From Pacificibacter marinus (GTDB taxonomy: Bacteria > Pseudomonadota > Alphaproteobacteria > Rhodobacterales > Rhodobacteraceae): a stretch of 64,000 nucleotides of DNA. Location: the NCBI RefSeq assembly GCF_018860505.1, contig NZ_JAHKPU010000019.1, forward strand, positions 124,001 to 188,000. Reading direction: 5' to 3'. The translations under genes were made by a program, and so were the position numbers. Of the stretch, positions 25,774 through 35,019 are shown one piece after another (the stretch's first letter is position 1; every line of letters starts with the position of its first letter). Below the pieces are notes generated by a model, which was given only the letters and a program-made list of their open reading frames with translations, ran no database searches and was not told where the DNA came from.

Positions 25774-28700
25774 TCAACCGATACTCCACCAACCTTTACG
25801 TTTAGGTTTCGCGGGCTCGGCGGGCGCAGTCTCGACTGCAGCCTCGACCACCTCAGGTGCTGCAACAGGTTCTGGCGCTGGTTGTTCCACAACAGGGGCC
25901 GCTTCAGCCACAACAGGCTCCGGACTGGTTGTAACCGGTGCAGGCTCGACCTCGACAGGTGCAGGGGTCGTGTCGACAGCCGCCTCAACAGTCGGTGCAG
26001 CCGCCGCCTCTGCTGCTGCCGCTTTCGCAGCTTTATCCGCTTCAATTTCAGCCTTGGTGCGACGCTTGCGCTTTGGTTTTGGCTTTGCAGCAGCGTCTTG
26101 CGTTGCGACAGCTTCGGCTGCGACCACAGTTTCTGCCGCAGGTTCTGCTTTCTTACGGCGCGTGCGCTTTGGTTTTGGCGCGGGGGCCTCTTCAGATGTC
26201 TCGGCAGCTGCCTCAACTGGCACAGTTGGCGTCTCAGCAGATGCCGCCTCAGCCACAGCAACCTCAGCGACAGGATCAGCCTTTTTACGGCGGGTCCGTG
26301 TGCGATTGAGCTTTTCTGCTGGGGCCTCGCCTTCAATCGCTGCATCGGCTGTGGCACCAGACGCCTCAGACACCACAGGTTCGGCCGCTTGGGCTTCGCC
26401 TTCTACAGCCTCGGAGACCTCAGTGGTCTCCGTGTTGCCAGAGGATCTGTTGCGACCACCGCGCGAACGGCGGGTCCGCGTGCGTTTGGGCTTGTCTTCG
26501 CTGGTCTCGTCAGAGGCTGCTTCACCTTCAACGGGCGCGGCATCGCTGGTTGCGACATCCTTGGATTCAGCCTCAGTTGAGGTTGCTTCCGCCTCACCGC
26601 CCTCTTCACCTTCGGTTTGACCCTCTACCTGATCGCTCGATTTGCGACGACGGCGACGGCGACGGCGACGTTTTTTCGGTTGATCTTCTTCACCCTCAGC
26701 TGCCGGCGTTGCAACAACGGCTTCTTCTTGGGTCTCTTCGATCTCTTCGGCCTCGACAACATCGTCGTCGATTTCATCCATCAAAGCGGCAGAGGCAGAA
26801 ATCGCCGTATGCGCGACCTCATGCACCACACGTGTGGCCGTTTTGAATTTCTCGATGGTGAAGTCCGGCGAAATCATATGCGGATCAGCCTCAAGACGTA
26901 CGGCCATGCCGTAACGTGCCTCGATCTGTGCAATGTTTTCACGCTTCATGTTCATCAAATAGTTGATAATCGCAACAGGTGCTTTGAGCAGAACTTCTTT
27001 GGACCGACGGCGTGTGCCCTCTTCTTCCAATTGGCGCAAAATGGTCAGCGCCATATTGTCGTCAGAGCGGATCAGACCCGTGCCGTGACAGATGTGACAG
27101 GGCTGCGTTGTCGCCTCAAGCATCCCTGGACGCAGACGCTGACGCGACATTTCCAGCAAACCAAAGCCTGAAATGCGACCCACTTGGATGCGGGCGCGAT
27201 CGGTTTTAAGTTTGTCTTTCAGACGCTTTTCAACAGATGCGTTGTTGCGACGCTCTTCCATGTCGATAAAGTCAATGACGATCAAGCCAGCAAGGTCACG
27301 CAAGCGCGCTTGACGGGCCAGTTCTTCGGCGGCCTCAAGGTTGGTTTTCAGCGCTGTGTCCTCGATTGAGCCCTCTTTGGTCGAGCGTCCAGAGTTCACA
27401 TCGACAGAGACCAAAGCCTCGGTCACTTCGATCACGATGTAACCGCCAGATTTCAACTGAACCGTCGGATTAAACATCGATCCGAGGTAGCTTTCCACTT
27501 GGTAGCGGGCGAACAACGGCAGATTTTCGCGGTAGTTTGTGACGTTTTTCGCATGTGTCGGCATGATCATACGCATAAAGTCTTTGGCCGTGCGGAAGCC
27601 CGCATCGCCTTCGACAATCACTTCGTCGATTTCTTTAGAATACAGATCACGGATCGAACGTTTGATCAGATCGCCTTCTTCATAGATTTGCGCGGGCGCC
27701 ACGGATTTCAGCGTCAGCTCGCGGATCTGTTCCCACATACGTTTGAGGTAATCGTAATCGCGCTTGATCTCGGTCTTGGTGCGCTGCGCACCAGCAGTGC
27801 GTACGATCAGACCTGCGCCCTGTGGCACGTCCATTTCGGTGGCGATTTCTTTGAGTTTCTTGCGGTCAGCAGCATTGGTGATCTTGCGGGAAATGCCGCC
27901 ACCACGCGCCGTGTTTGGCATCAAGACACAGTAGCGCCCCGCCAATGACAGGTATGTGGTCAAGGCCGCGCCTTTGTTGCCGCGTTCCTCTTTGACCACT
28001 TGAATCAACAGGATTTGGCGGACTTTGATAACTTCTTGAATTTTGTAACGACGTGCGCGTGCCTTGCGGCGCGGACGGATGTCTTCATGCGTGTCATCGT
28101 CGGCTACGTTTTCGATGCTTGAATCTTTGTCAGATGCGGTTTCGGCCTCATCATCATCGTCGTCATCATTGGCGCTGTCGTCATCGGCGCCCTCAGCATC
28201 GGTGGCTGCCACTGTTTCAGTGTCATCCTTTGGCATCACGTCATTAGATGTGACGTCATCTGATTGTGCCTCATCAGAAGCCGCATCAACGGGTTCCTCA
28301 ACAGGTGTGTCTTGCACCGTAAAGGCGGGCGATGTGCCCTCTTCAACCACACCATAGCTGCTGTCTGGGCTGGCATCCGCGATCAAAGCATCTTCGGCGC
28401 TCAGGTCAGGTTCGACAACATCCATGCCAGAGGCTGTTGTTGTTTCAACCGCAGCTGTCGCATCCGTTTCGGACTCGGCTGTCGCATCTGCTTCGCCCTC
28501 AGCACTCGCAACCTCGGCGGTTGCAACGGCATCATCAGATACAGTCTCTTCGGCTTTGCTGCGACTGCGTGACCGTGACCGGCGACGGGTGCGCGTGGGC
28601 TTTTCGTCTTCTTCCTCTTGGGCTTTTGCGTGGGCCAGTTCTTCGGCCATAAGCGCTTCGCGGTCGGCCACAGGAATTTGATAATAATCTGGGTGAATCT

Positions 28701-28917
28701 CGGAAAATGCCAAGAACCCGTGGCGATTCCCGCCGTAATCCACAAAAGCCGCCTGTAAGGACGGTTCGACCCGCGTTACTTTTGCAAGATAAATGTTGCC
28801 AGCGATTTGGCGTTTGTTTTCAGATTCAAAGTCGAATTCCTCGACCTTGTTTCCATCGACCACCACAACGCGGGTTTCTTCCGCGTGGGTGGCATCGATA
28901 AGCATCTTTTTAGCCAT
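25774..28917 (-). CDS. rne: Ribonuclease E/G with acidic S1 insertion and C-terminal GWW motif
   Basis: A 1047-residue endoribonuclease, the core of the RNA degradosome. The N-terminal S1 domain (LAKVTRVEPSLQAAFVDYGG) is interrupted by a roughly 190-residue low-complexity, acidic insertion before RRYKIQEVIKVRQILLIQVV. Then come the RNase H-like and DNase I-like domains with VSVDVNSGRSTKEGSIEDTA (catalytic Asp region) and the zinc-link CHICHGTG. The C-terminal 350 residues are disordered, rich in Ala/Glu/Pro with several arginine-rich blocks (KKRRRRRRRRRKS), and end KRKGWWSIG. In Caulobacter a terminal GWW docks PNPase. A long 5' leader suggests autoregulation as in other species. Confidence 0.96.
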   Translation of the reverse strand: MAKKMLIDATHAEETRVVVVDGNKVEEFDFESENKRQIAGNIYLAKVTRVEPSLQAAFVDYGGNRHGFLAFSEIHPDYYQIPVADREALMAEELAHAKAQEEEDEKPTRTRRRSRSRSRSKAEETVSDDAVATAEVASAEGEADATAESETDATAAVETTTASGMDVVEPDLSAEDALIADASPDSSYGVVEEGTSPAFTVQDTPVEEPVDAASDEAQSDDVTSNDVMPKDDTETVAATDAEGADDDSANDDDDDDEAETASDKDSSIENVADDDTHEDIRPRRKARARRYKIQEVIKVRQILLIQVVKEERGNKGAALTTYLSLAGRYCVLMPNTARGGGISRKITNAADRKKLKEIATEMDVPQGAGLIVRTAGAQRTKTEIKRDYDYLKRMWEQIRELTLKSVAPAQIYEEGDLIKRSIRDLYSKEIDEVIVEGDAGFRTAKDFMRMIMPTHAKNVTNYRENLPLFARYQVESYLGSMFNPTVQLKSGGYIVIEVTEALVSVDVNSGRSTKEGSIEDTALKTNLEAAEELARQARLRDLAGLIVIDFIDMEERRNNASVEKRLKDKLKTDRARIQVGRISGFGLLEMSRQRLRPGMLEATTQPCHICHGTGLIRSDDNMALTILRQLEEEGTRRRSKEVLLKAPVAIINYLMNMKRENIAQIEARYGMAVRLEADPHMISPDFTIEKFKTATRVVHEVAHTAISASAALMDEIDDDVVEAEEIEETQEEAVVATPAAEGEEDQPKKRRRRRRRRRKSSDQVEGQTEGEEGGEAEATSTEAESKDVATSDAAPVEGEAASDETSEDKPKRTRTRRSRGGRNRSSGNTETTEVSEAVEGEAQAAEPVVSEASGATADAAIEGEAPAEKLNRTRTRRKKADPVAEVAVAEAASAETPTVPVEAAAETSEEAPAPKPKRTRRKKAEPAAETVVAAEAVATQDAAAKPKPKRKRRTKAEIEADKAAKAAAAEAAAAPTVEAAVDTTPAPVEVEPAPVTTSPEPVVAEAAPVVEQPAPEPVAAPEVVEAAVETAPAEPAKPKRKGWWSIG

Positions 28918-29640
28918 TTTATTCTTTCGGCACCCGCAATCGGCCCGTCCTTTAAAAAGGGGTCTGGACGAAATTGGAGGTGATTGTTGGGGGCGGTGGC
29001 AGGCGCGGGCAAGGGAGCGGGGGCGCTAGCGCCCTCATACAGCTCAATAATTGCCTCTGCGCGTTGCATCGCGTTTCTTCTCCGGCGCACATCAAACAAA
29101 AGGTTGAGACGCCCATTCATGAAACCCATGCGCCCTAATGTCAGGAGCGTTTGGGCGTTGCTGTGCCGCGGGGTTTTGTCATGCCTCGGGGCGCTATCGG
29201 TCTGCGGTGTAAGCGGGCGGCACACTGTCGTTTGGTGCCATCTCCAACGCTTGCTTGCAGCGAATTTGTCAAAGCACTGTGTCTGACGCGAAAGGCGTTT
29301 GGCACATGTGCATCCCTAATCAGTAGTGGTCCCTGTGGACAAATACAACATGCAATTTCACAAAGCCTGCCGTTTGCCCCTGTGAATGCCCAACAAGTAG
29401 TCTTGAGTGGTTTCAAAAAGTTAAGGCCGCTTTGACGTGATCGGATTAAAAAACAGCCCTCAACGCGCCGCATCAACGCGTCATGCAATCGTGTCACTAC
29501 TGTCACGCAACCGTTGCAGCCTCGTCGCGGGATCGTCATGAAAATCAATCAGCTATAGCGCATCCGATCGTGCTTATTGGGAAGCTATCTAAACCCAACG
29601 GGCATTGTCTTGCGTTTTTGACTTCAAACAGGACTATCAT
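28918..29640. other. Long leader/intergenic region between rne and the divergent phosphodiesterase
   Basis: About 720 bp with no firmly supported gene. It must include the rne promoter and 5' leader and the rightward promoter of the phosphodiesterase. On the minus strand a 149-codon frame (29225 to 28776) runs into rne in a different frame; its middle part (MGFMNGRLNLLFDVRRRR...) looks faintly protein-like, but it has no clear ribosome binding site. A GC-rich hairpin with loop-proximal GGGCGCTAGCGCCC sits at 29022-29035. Near 29489-29505 two TGTCAC repeats are 9 bp apart, which is not the 11-bp spacing of a PHO box. Confidence 0.45.
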
Positions 29641-30858
29641 ATGACACGTTTACACTTCGGGATTTCCCTTCTTGCGCTGACTTGCGCTGCGCCAGCCGTT
29701 GCACAAGACATGGATCAAGCCCGCATCGAACTTGGCCCACGCCCTGCTTATTTGATCTCCACGATGGATGAGAGCCCATTGAAAGACGCACTGGAAGCCT
29801 GTGCTGCAATGGAACCTGTTCGCACAGACTTTTCAATCGCACACCGCGGCGCGCCGTTGATGTTCCCTGAGCACACAGAACAAGCCAACCGTGCTGGTTT
29901 CTTGATGGGCGCAGGCATCATGGAATGTGACGTTGCTTTCACCAAAGACAAAGAACTGGTCTGCCGTCACGCGCAAAACGACCTGCACACAACCACGAAC
30001 ATTCTTGCCACAGATTTGGGCGCACAATGTACAACGCCTTTCACCCCTGCAAACGGTGATACATCTGCACAAGTCGAATGCCGCACGTCAGACATCACAT
30101 TGGCTGAATACAAAACACTGAACGGCAAAATGGATGCAGGCAATTCATCTGCGACCACAGTTGAGCAGTACATGGATGCCACAGCGTCTTTCCGCACAGA
30201 CCTTTACGCCACAACCGGCACGTTGTTGTCGCATAAAGATTCCATCGCTTTGTACAAATCTTTGGGCGCGAAATTCACACCTGAGTTGAAATCACCTTCT
30301 GTCGAGATGCCATTCGACGGCTTCACGCAAGAAGACTACGCGCAAAAGCTGATCAACGAATACAAAGACGCAGGCATTCCAGCATCAGACGTCTTCGCCC
30401 AGTCTTTCGATCTGAACGATGTGCTGTACTGGATCAAAGCCGAGCCTGAGTTTGGCGCGAACGCTGTGTTCCTTGTGGAAGCCACTGACGGTTTTGACCC
30501 ACAAGATGCAAACACATGGAAAGAAGACTTCACCGCTTTGAAAGCCGCAGGCGTCAACAACCTCGCCCCTTCTATCAACATGCTGGTGGTGAATGATGGC
30601 GATAAAATCGTTGCCTCAAACTACGCAAAAGCTGCGAAAGAAGCAGGTCTTGATCTGATTTCTTGGTCTCTGGAACGCTCTGGTCCCTTGGCCACAGGTG
30701 GCGGTTGGTATTTCCAATCCGTGACAGAAGCGATGAACAATGACGGCGACTATTTTGAGGTGCTCGACGCTTTGGCAATGGACGCTGGCGTCAAAGGCGT
30801 GTTTTCTGACTGGCCTGCTACAGTCACATACTATGCTTCTTGCATGGGCTTGAAATAA
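29641..30858 (+). CDS. Secreted glycerophosphodiester phosphodiesterase
   Basis: A 405-residue GDPD-family enzyme with a signal peptide ([20 protein letters not shown]). The catalytic set is visible: AHRGAP...PEHT (His-Arg-Gly, Glu), [10 protein letters not shown] (Glu, Asp) and the second His in [10 protein letters not shown]. It hydrolyses glycerophosphodiesters to glycerol-3-phosphate and an alcohol in the periplasm or outside the cell. It is longer than GlpQ because of the segment between the first strands (about residues 105-170). The start at 29641 gives the clean signal peptide; the 12-residue in-frame extension to 29605 does not. Monocistronic, with a terminator at 30889. Confidence 0.88.
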   Translation: MTRLHFGISLLALTCAAPAVAQDMDQARIELGPRPAYLISTMDESPLKDALEACAAMEPVRTDFSIAHRGAPLMFPEHTEQANRAGFLMGAGIMECDVAFTKDKELVCRHAQNDLHTTTNILATDLGAQCTTPFTPANGDTSAQVECRTSDITLAEYKTLNGKMDAGNSSATTVEQYMDATASFRTDLYATTGTLLSHKDSIALYKSLGAKFTPELKSPSVEMPFDGFTQEDYAQKLINEYKDAGIPASDVFAQSFDLNDVLYWIKAEPEFGANAVFLVEATDGFDPQDANTWKEDFTALKAAGVNNLAPSINMLVVNDGDKIVASNYAKAAKEAGLDLISWSLERSGPLATGGGWYFQSVTEAMNNDGDYFEVLDALAMDAGVKGVFSDWPATVTYYASCMGLK

Positions 30859-30888
30859 GCCCGCCGCATAGGTCGATATTGCAAAGCT

Positions 30889-30920
30889 AAAAAAGCGGGG
30901 CCAGTTTTGGTCCCGCTTTT
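30889..30920. terminator. Bidirectional terminator after the phosphodiesterase gene
   Basis: AAAAGCGGG / CCCGCTTTT arms with a 12-base loop, A-run on one side and T-run on the other, between the convergent phosphodiesterase and HAD genes. Confidence 0.85.
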
Positions 30921-30974
30921 CACATCATATTGTCAGACGATGTATCAAACGATGCAGATGATCACCTACGCCCC

Positions 30975-31679
30975 TTAGGCAACCACAGGCGTGACCTGAA
31001 TGCCGAACAGCTCAACAGCTTGCCGCAGGTCTGTCGCAACACGCTGCCCCAAATCCGGCAAAGGCGTGTTTGGGGGGCGTAGATCAGGAATTTGCACCCC
31101 CATGCACCCTGCCCCCATAGCAGCCGTAATGCCCGTATCACTGTCCTCAAACGCAGCGCAGTCTTTCGGATCAAGCCCCAAAGCCGCAGCCCCTTGCAAA
31201 TAAGGCGCAGGATAGGGCTTGTTGGCCGTCACCTCATCGCCCGCAATGACCGTTTGAAAGAACCCCAACAGACCTGTGTGCTTCAATTCGGCGCGCGCTC
31301 TGGCACCATGGGTCGATGTCACAACAGCCATTTTGGCCCCTTGTGCGGCCAAGCCCGAAATCACCTCATAAACATATGGGCGCATGGGAACGGATTGCGA
31401 CAACGCAAGATCCTTTTGTGCGTCCCATAGGCGTTCATAATCCTCAATCGACATCCGCCCATCCAAGAACCTGTCCACCTTAGCGGCATTGCCACCCTTT
31501 GATCCGCCGATCAATGACAAGAACATCGGCTCCGCCAGTTCTGCGGCAATATCCAGCCCTGCGCAAATGTCCACAAACAGCTTGAGCCCAACCCGTTCCG
31601 TGTCAAGCAGCAGCCCATCCATATCAAACAGAAAGCCCTTCGGCGTCGAAATAGAGGGTGAAGGTTTTAAGTTATCCAA
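30975..31679 (-). CDS. HAD-superfamily phosphatase (beta-phosphoglucomutase/GS1-like)
   Basis: A haloacid-dehalogenase hydrolase. Motif I is FLFDMDGLLLDTE (nucleophile and acid Asp), motif II VVTSTHG (Ser/Thr), the lysine lies in VTANKPYPAPY, and motif III is CAAFEDSDTGITAAMGAG. A helical cap of the C1 type lies between motifs I and II. The substrate is a small phosphorylated compound. The gene overlaps the end of dctD: the only ATG (31721) has no ribosome binding site and gives a 50-bp overlap, so I favour TTG at 31679 behind AAAGG, overlapping by 8 bp. Start uncertain. Confidence 0.85.
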   Translation of the reverse strand: MDNLKPSPSISTPKGFLFDMDGLLLDTERVGLKLFVDICAGLDIAAELAEPMFLSLIGGSKGGNAAKVDRFLDGRMSIEDYERLWDAQKDLALSQSVPMRPYVYEVISGLAAQGAKMAVVTSTHGARARAELKHTGLLGFFQTVIAGDEVTANKPYPAPYLQGAAALGLDPKDCAAFEDSDTGITAAMGAGCMGVQIPDLRPPNTPLPDLGQRVATDLRQAVELFGIQVTPVVA

Positions 31680-33009
31680 GGTAATCAGACCTTTGCAGGC
31701 TATACTTGGCCATTTTCTCATTCAGGGTGCGGCGCGGCAAACACAGTTCGTCCATCACAGAGACAATAGACCCTTTGTGACGGCGCATGGTGTTGTCGAT
31801 CAACATCCGCTCGAAGGCTTCCACATATTCCTTCAGCGGCTTGCCCTCGGTTGTCATGGTTTGCTGCTCGACATCATCGCCCTCAGACAACAACAGCGAG
31901 GCGATCGAGCCCGATCCGCGCCGGTTTTGCAGCACGGCGCGTTCGGCCACATTGATCAACTGGCGAATATTGCCGGGCCAAGGCGCTTGCAACAATTGCG
32001 CCGCTTCTTGCGCAGCCACTTCGCGGGTCTCACAACCATATTCTTCCGAGAATTGCTGCGACAATTGTGTGAACAGCAGCAAAATATCTTCGCCGCGCGC
32101 ACGCAATGGTGGCAGAGTGATTTTCATCGCTGCCAAACGGAAATACAGATCAGCACGCAGCGCAGATTCGCAGGTCTTGCCTTGCTCTTGCAGGTTACAA
32201 ATCGCAATCACGCGGGTTTCAGGCGGCGTGCCTTGATCATCCATCCAAGACAGCAATCGCGCTTGCAAATCGGCAGGCAGGGCTTCGATATCTTCCAAAA
32301 CAAGCGTGCCTCCGCGTGCCTCTTCGATCAGCGGAATGATTTGCCCGTCAGGATCAGGCCCAAACAAGCGCTTGGCCAATTCGTGTTCTTCGCGTCCCGC
32401 GCAAGTAAACGTCACGAATTTCTTATTGGCCCGTGCCCCGACAGCGTGCAAAGCATGCGCCACGAGCGTTTTGCCGGTGCCGGTTTCACCGTCGATCAAC
32501 ACGTGACCGTCGGCTTGGCCCAGATCCAAAATATCTTCGCGCAGACGTTCCATCACCGGCGAGGCGCCGATCAGTTTTTTCATCAGCCCTGTGCCATCTG
32601 ACAGTTCACGGCGCAGCGCACGGTTATCAAGCGTCAAACGCCGCGCATTCGTCGCCTTTTTCGCCAGTTCCGTCATGCGGTCAGGGTTAAACGGTTTTTC
32701 TAGAAAATCGAACGCCCCAACACGCATGGCCTCAACCGCCATCGGCACATCGCCGTGCCCAGTGATCATGATCACCGGCAGCCCTGAATCCACAGACATC
32801 AGCTTTTTCAAAAACTGCATCCCGTCCATGCCCGGCATTTTGATGTCCGAAATGATCGCGCCCGGATAATCAGGACCGAGCGATTTCAGCGCATCCTCTG
32901 CACTGGCAAAGGTTTCCGTGTCAAATCCAGACAAGGCCAACCATTGACTGATCGATTGGCGCATATCTTGTTCGTCATCGACGATAGCGATCTTCATTGC
33001 AGTTGCCAT
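31672..33009 (-). CDS. dctD: DctD-like two-component response regulator (sigma-54 type fold, no GAFTGA)
   Basis: A 445-residue NtrC-class regulator: receiver (MKIAIVDDEQD and phospho-acceptor in IISDIKMPGMDG), AAA+ domain with Walker A GETGTGKT and Walker B-like GTLVLEDIEAL, and a Fis-type helix-turn-helix at the end (GSIVSVMDELCLPRRTLNEK). The loop that normally carries GAFTGA is deleted: after LFGPDPDG the chain goes straight to IIPLIEEARGGTL. GAFTGA contacts sigma-54, so this protein probably does not activate sigma-54 promoters; Rhodobacter NtrC is a known sigma-70-working precedent. It is downstream of dctB by 77 bp. Name inferred from the partner kinase. Confidence 0.85.
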   Translation of the reverse strand: MATAMKIAIVDDEQDMRQSISQWLALSGFDTETFASAEDALKSLGPDYPGAIISDIKMPGMDGMQFLKKLMSVDSGLPVIMITGHGDVPMAVEAMRVGAFDFLEKPFNPDRMTELAKKATNARRLTLDNRALRRELSDGTGLMKKLIGASPVMERLREDILDLGQADGHVLIDGETGTGKTLVAHALHAVGARANKKFVTFTCAGREEHELAKRLFGPDPDGQIIPLIEEARGGTLVLEDIEALPADLQARLLSWMDDQGTPPETRVIAICNLQEQGKTCESALRADLYFRLAAMKITLPPLRARGEDILLLFTQLSQQFSEEYGCETREVAAQEAAQLLQAPWPGNIRQLINVAERAVLQNRRGSGSIASLLLSEGDDVEQQTMTTEGKPLKEYVEAFERMLIDNTMRRHKGSIVSVMDELCLPRRTLNEKMAKYSLQRSDYLG

Positions 33010-33086
33010 GAAACCTGTTCTCCTAGTCTTTCCCCTTTGAGAGCCCCCAAAGGTATTCTTGTTCTTATGCCTATGTACGTGGTCGC

Positions 33087-34856
33087 TTACTGCGCGGCTG
33101 CTAAGCCCTCTTCAGACATAGGAAGGATCATTTCAAATTCAGCCCCCCCATCGCCCCAATTGCGCGCGGTGAGCCGCCCCCCCAACTCGTTGACGATACC
33201 AGAGGAAATGGCAAGCCCCAGCCCGACACCATCGCCGGGGGCTTTGGTGGTGTAAAATGGTTCAAACATCGTGTCCAAATCTTGGATTCCTGTCCCGTTG
33301 TCACGCACCAAGACCGACGCCTGCGCGCCGCCTGCGACCAAGATGCCAATCTGCGGCTCTGCTACGTTTTTTGACGCGTCAAACGCATTGCGTAGCAGGT
33401 TCACCAAAACCTGTTCCAATCGCACCCGATCGCCCTGAACAATCACCGGTTCTGGCGGCAGAGTCCGCGTGATTTCCACCGATCTTTGGCGCATCTGCGG
33501 TTCCATCATCGACAGGGCTGAGGCCACGCAATCCCTTAAATCTATGGGTTCCAAGTGGTCCGAGCCTTTGCGCGCATAGGATTTCAATTGGCGCGTGATC
33601 GCCCCCATGCGGTCAATCAAATCATCGATCCGCCCGAAAGAGGCCAGCGCCTCGTCGGGGCGCTTGCGTTGCAGCAAAAGCTTGGCCCCCGCCAGATAAG
33701 TTTTCATCGCAGCCAATGGCTGGTTCAGCTCGTGGGACACCGCCGCCGACATCTCGCCAAGGACGGCCAATTTCGATGATTGCAGCAAGGTCTGCTCGGC
33801 CACTTCTAGGCTGCGTTCTGCGCGTTTGCGTTCGGCAATTTCCCGCTGTAGCGCGGCGTTGAGCTGGCGAAGCCCCGCTGACTCTTGTTGAAAAAGCCCC
33901 GCACGCGACATGGCGCGCCGCGAGGTTAGATAAAAAACACCTGCCAATAGAATAGCAAAGCCCATAATTTCCAACGCTAAGACGCCGTTCACCGGCTCGC
34001 GCACAGAACTATACGTGGTGAAAGAGGCCATGCGCCAACCGCGAAACGGCAGACGGCTTTCCAACCGCATCACAGCTTCGCCGCCCAAATACGCTTCGCC
34101 GGGAATTGCATTCCAATCAGACGTCAACCGAAACGCGCGTTCGATCGCCGTGGGCGCATCTGTGACAGACAGGGCTTCGGCTTCGGTCTTGGACCGCCAG
34201 CGAGGTTCCGTTGAAAGAATGATTTGATTGTCGGAATTGATCACGATCACCGCGTCAGAAATACCCGACCAACTTTTCTCAAACTTGGCCAAATCGACCT
34301 GCACAACGATCACGCCCACCAGCGCCCCGCCGACGTCGATCTTACGACTGTAGGTGAATTGATACCCGCCGCCCGCGCGCTGTGTGGCGTTGAAAATCGT
34401 TTCATTCGAACGCAAAGCATCAATAAAACTTGGCTCTTGGCGTCCATTGGTACCCAAAAGCCCCCTGTCAGTCGCCGCCACAACACGTCCGCTTTCATCC
34501 AGCAACAAAATCGCAGCAGCGCCGATTTCCTCAATGTAGGAAATCAAATGTTGCGAGGTTTGCGTGTAGTCATCGGTGTTCAGGGCGCTTACCAAAACAG
34601 GGTCGCGTGACAGCAAAATCGGCACAATGGATGTGCGCTGCAACTCAGACAATAGATTGCCCGAATACAGCGCTTGGCGCACCTCAGCGCGGTTGCGTGT
34701 CAAGATCGTGTGGCGTTCGGTCAACAGCAGGTTCGTCACCCACACAACCGAAATCGCCGCCACAACAAAAGCCACAAGCGCCAAACGCCCGCCCCACGTC
34801 AAAGTGCGTGGACGGGGTGAAATTTGAGGTGTGGCGGGCAGCTTACCATTGATCAT
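33087..34856 (-). CDS. dctB: DctB-like sensor histidine kinase
   Basis: A 589-residue membrane kinase. The first helix (LALVAFVVAAISVVWVTNLL) and a second (VNGVLALEIMGFAILLAGVF, residues about 290-310) bracket a periplasmic double-Cache sensor of about 250 residues, as in C4-dicarboxylate sensors. A coiled coil leads to the dimerisation domain with the phospho-accepting His in VSHELNQPLAAMK, then the ATPase with LVNLLRNAFDAS (N box), VRDNGTGI (G1) and GVGLGLAIS (G2). No dctPQM TRAP transporter is in the window, so the link to C4-dicarboxylates rests on similarity. Confidence 0.88.
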   Translation of the reverse strand: MINGKLPATPQISPRPRTLTWGGRLALVAFVVAAISVVWVTNLLLTERHTILTRNRAEVRQALYSGNLLSELQRTSIVPILLSRDPVLVSALNTDDYTQTSQHLISYIEEIGAAAILLLDESGRVVAATDRGLLGTNGRQEPSFIDALRSNETIFNATQRAGGGYQFTYSRKIDVGGALVGVIVVQVDLAKFEKSWSGISDAVIVINSDNQIILSTEPRWRSKTEAEALSVTDAPTAIERAFRLTSDWNAIPGEAYLGGEAVMRLESRLPFRGWRMASFTTYSSVREPVNGVLALEIMGFAILLAGVFYLTSRRAMSRAGLFQQESAGLRQLNAALQREIAERKRAERSLEVAEQTLLQSSKLAVLGEMSAAVSHELNQPLAAMKTYLAGAKLLLQRKRPDEALASFGRIDDLIDRMGAITRQLKSYARKGSDHLEPIDLRDCVASALSMMEPQMRQRSVEITRTLPPEPVIVQGDRVRLEQVLVNLLRNAFDASKNVAEPQIGILVAGGAQASVLVRDNGTGIQDLDTMFEPFYTTKAPGDGVGLGLAISSGIVNELGGRLTARNWGDGGAEFEMILPMSEEGLAAAQ

Positions 34857-34950
34857 ACGCAGAGTTTACGCCCGACACTGCGCACGCTCAAGCACAGATG
34901 CTGCGCCGCCGCGTGCCTACGCGGAAATAAGCCCATGAGACCAAAACAAA

Positions 34951-34978
34951 AAACGCCCTCGAAACGAGAGCGCCTTTT
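34951..34978 (-). terminator. Terminator after purQ
   Basis: CGCTCTCG / CGAGGGCG stem with a three-to-four-base loop, followed by a T-run on the minus strand, about 45 bp beyond the purQ stop. Confidence 0.8.
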
Positions 34979-35019
34979 GTGTTTATCAAGCCGAACTGGC
35001 CAAATCGAAAGGGCAGCGT

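Noticed and set aside
25739-26620. Rightward 293-codon frame, Ala/Ser/Thr-rich
   Set aside because: It is the antisense shadow of the low-complexity C-terminal tail of rne; the repetitive composition is inherited from that gene.
29485-29510. Two TGTCAC repeats upstream of the phosphodiesterase, possible PHO box
   Set aside because: The repeat spacing is 9 bp, not the 11 bp of a PHO box, and no third repeat follows.
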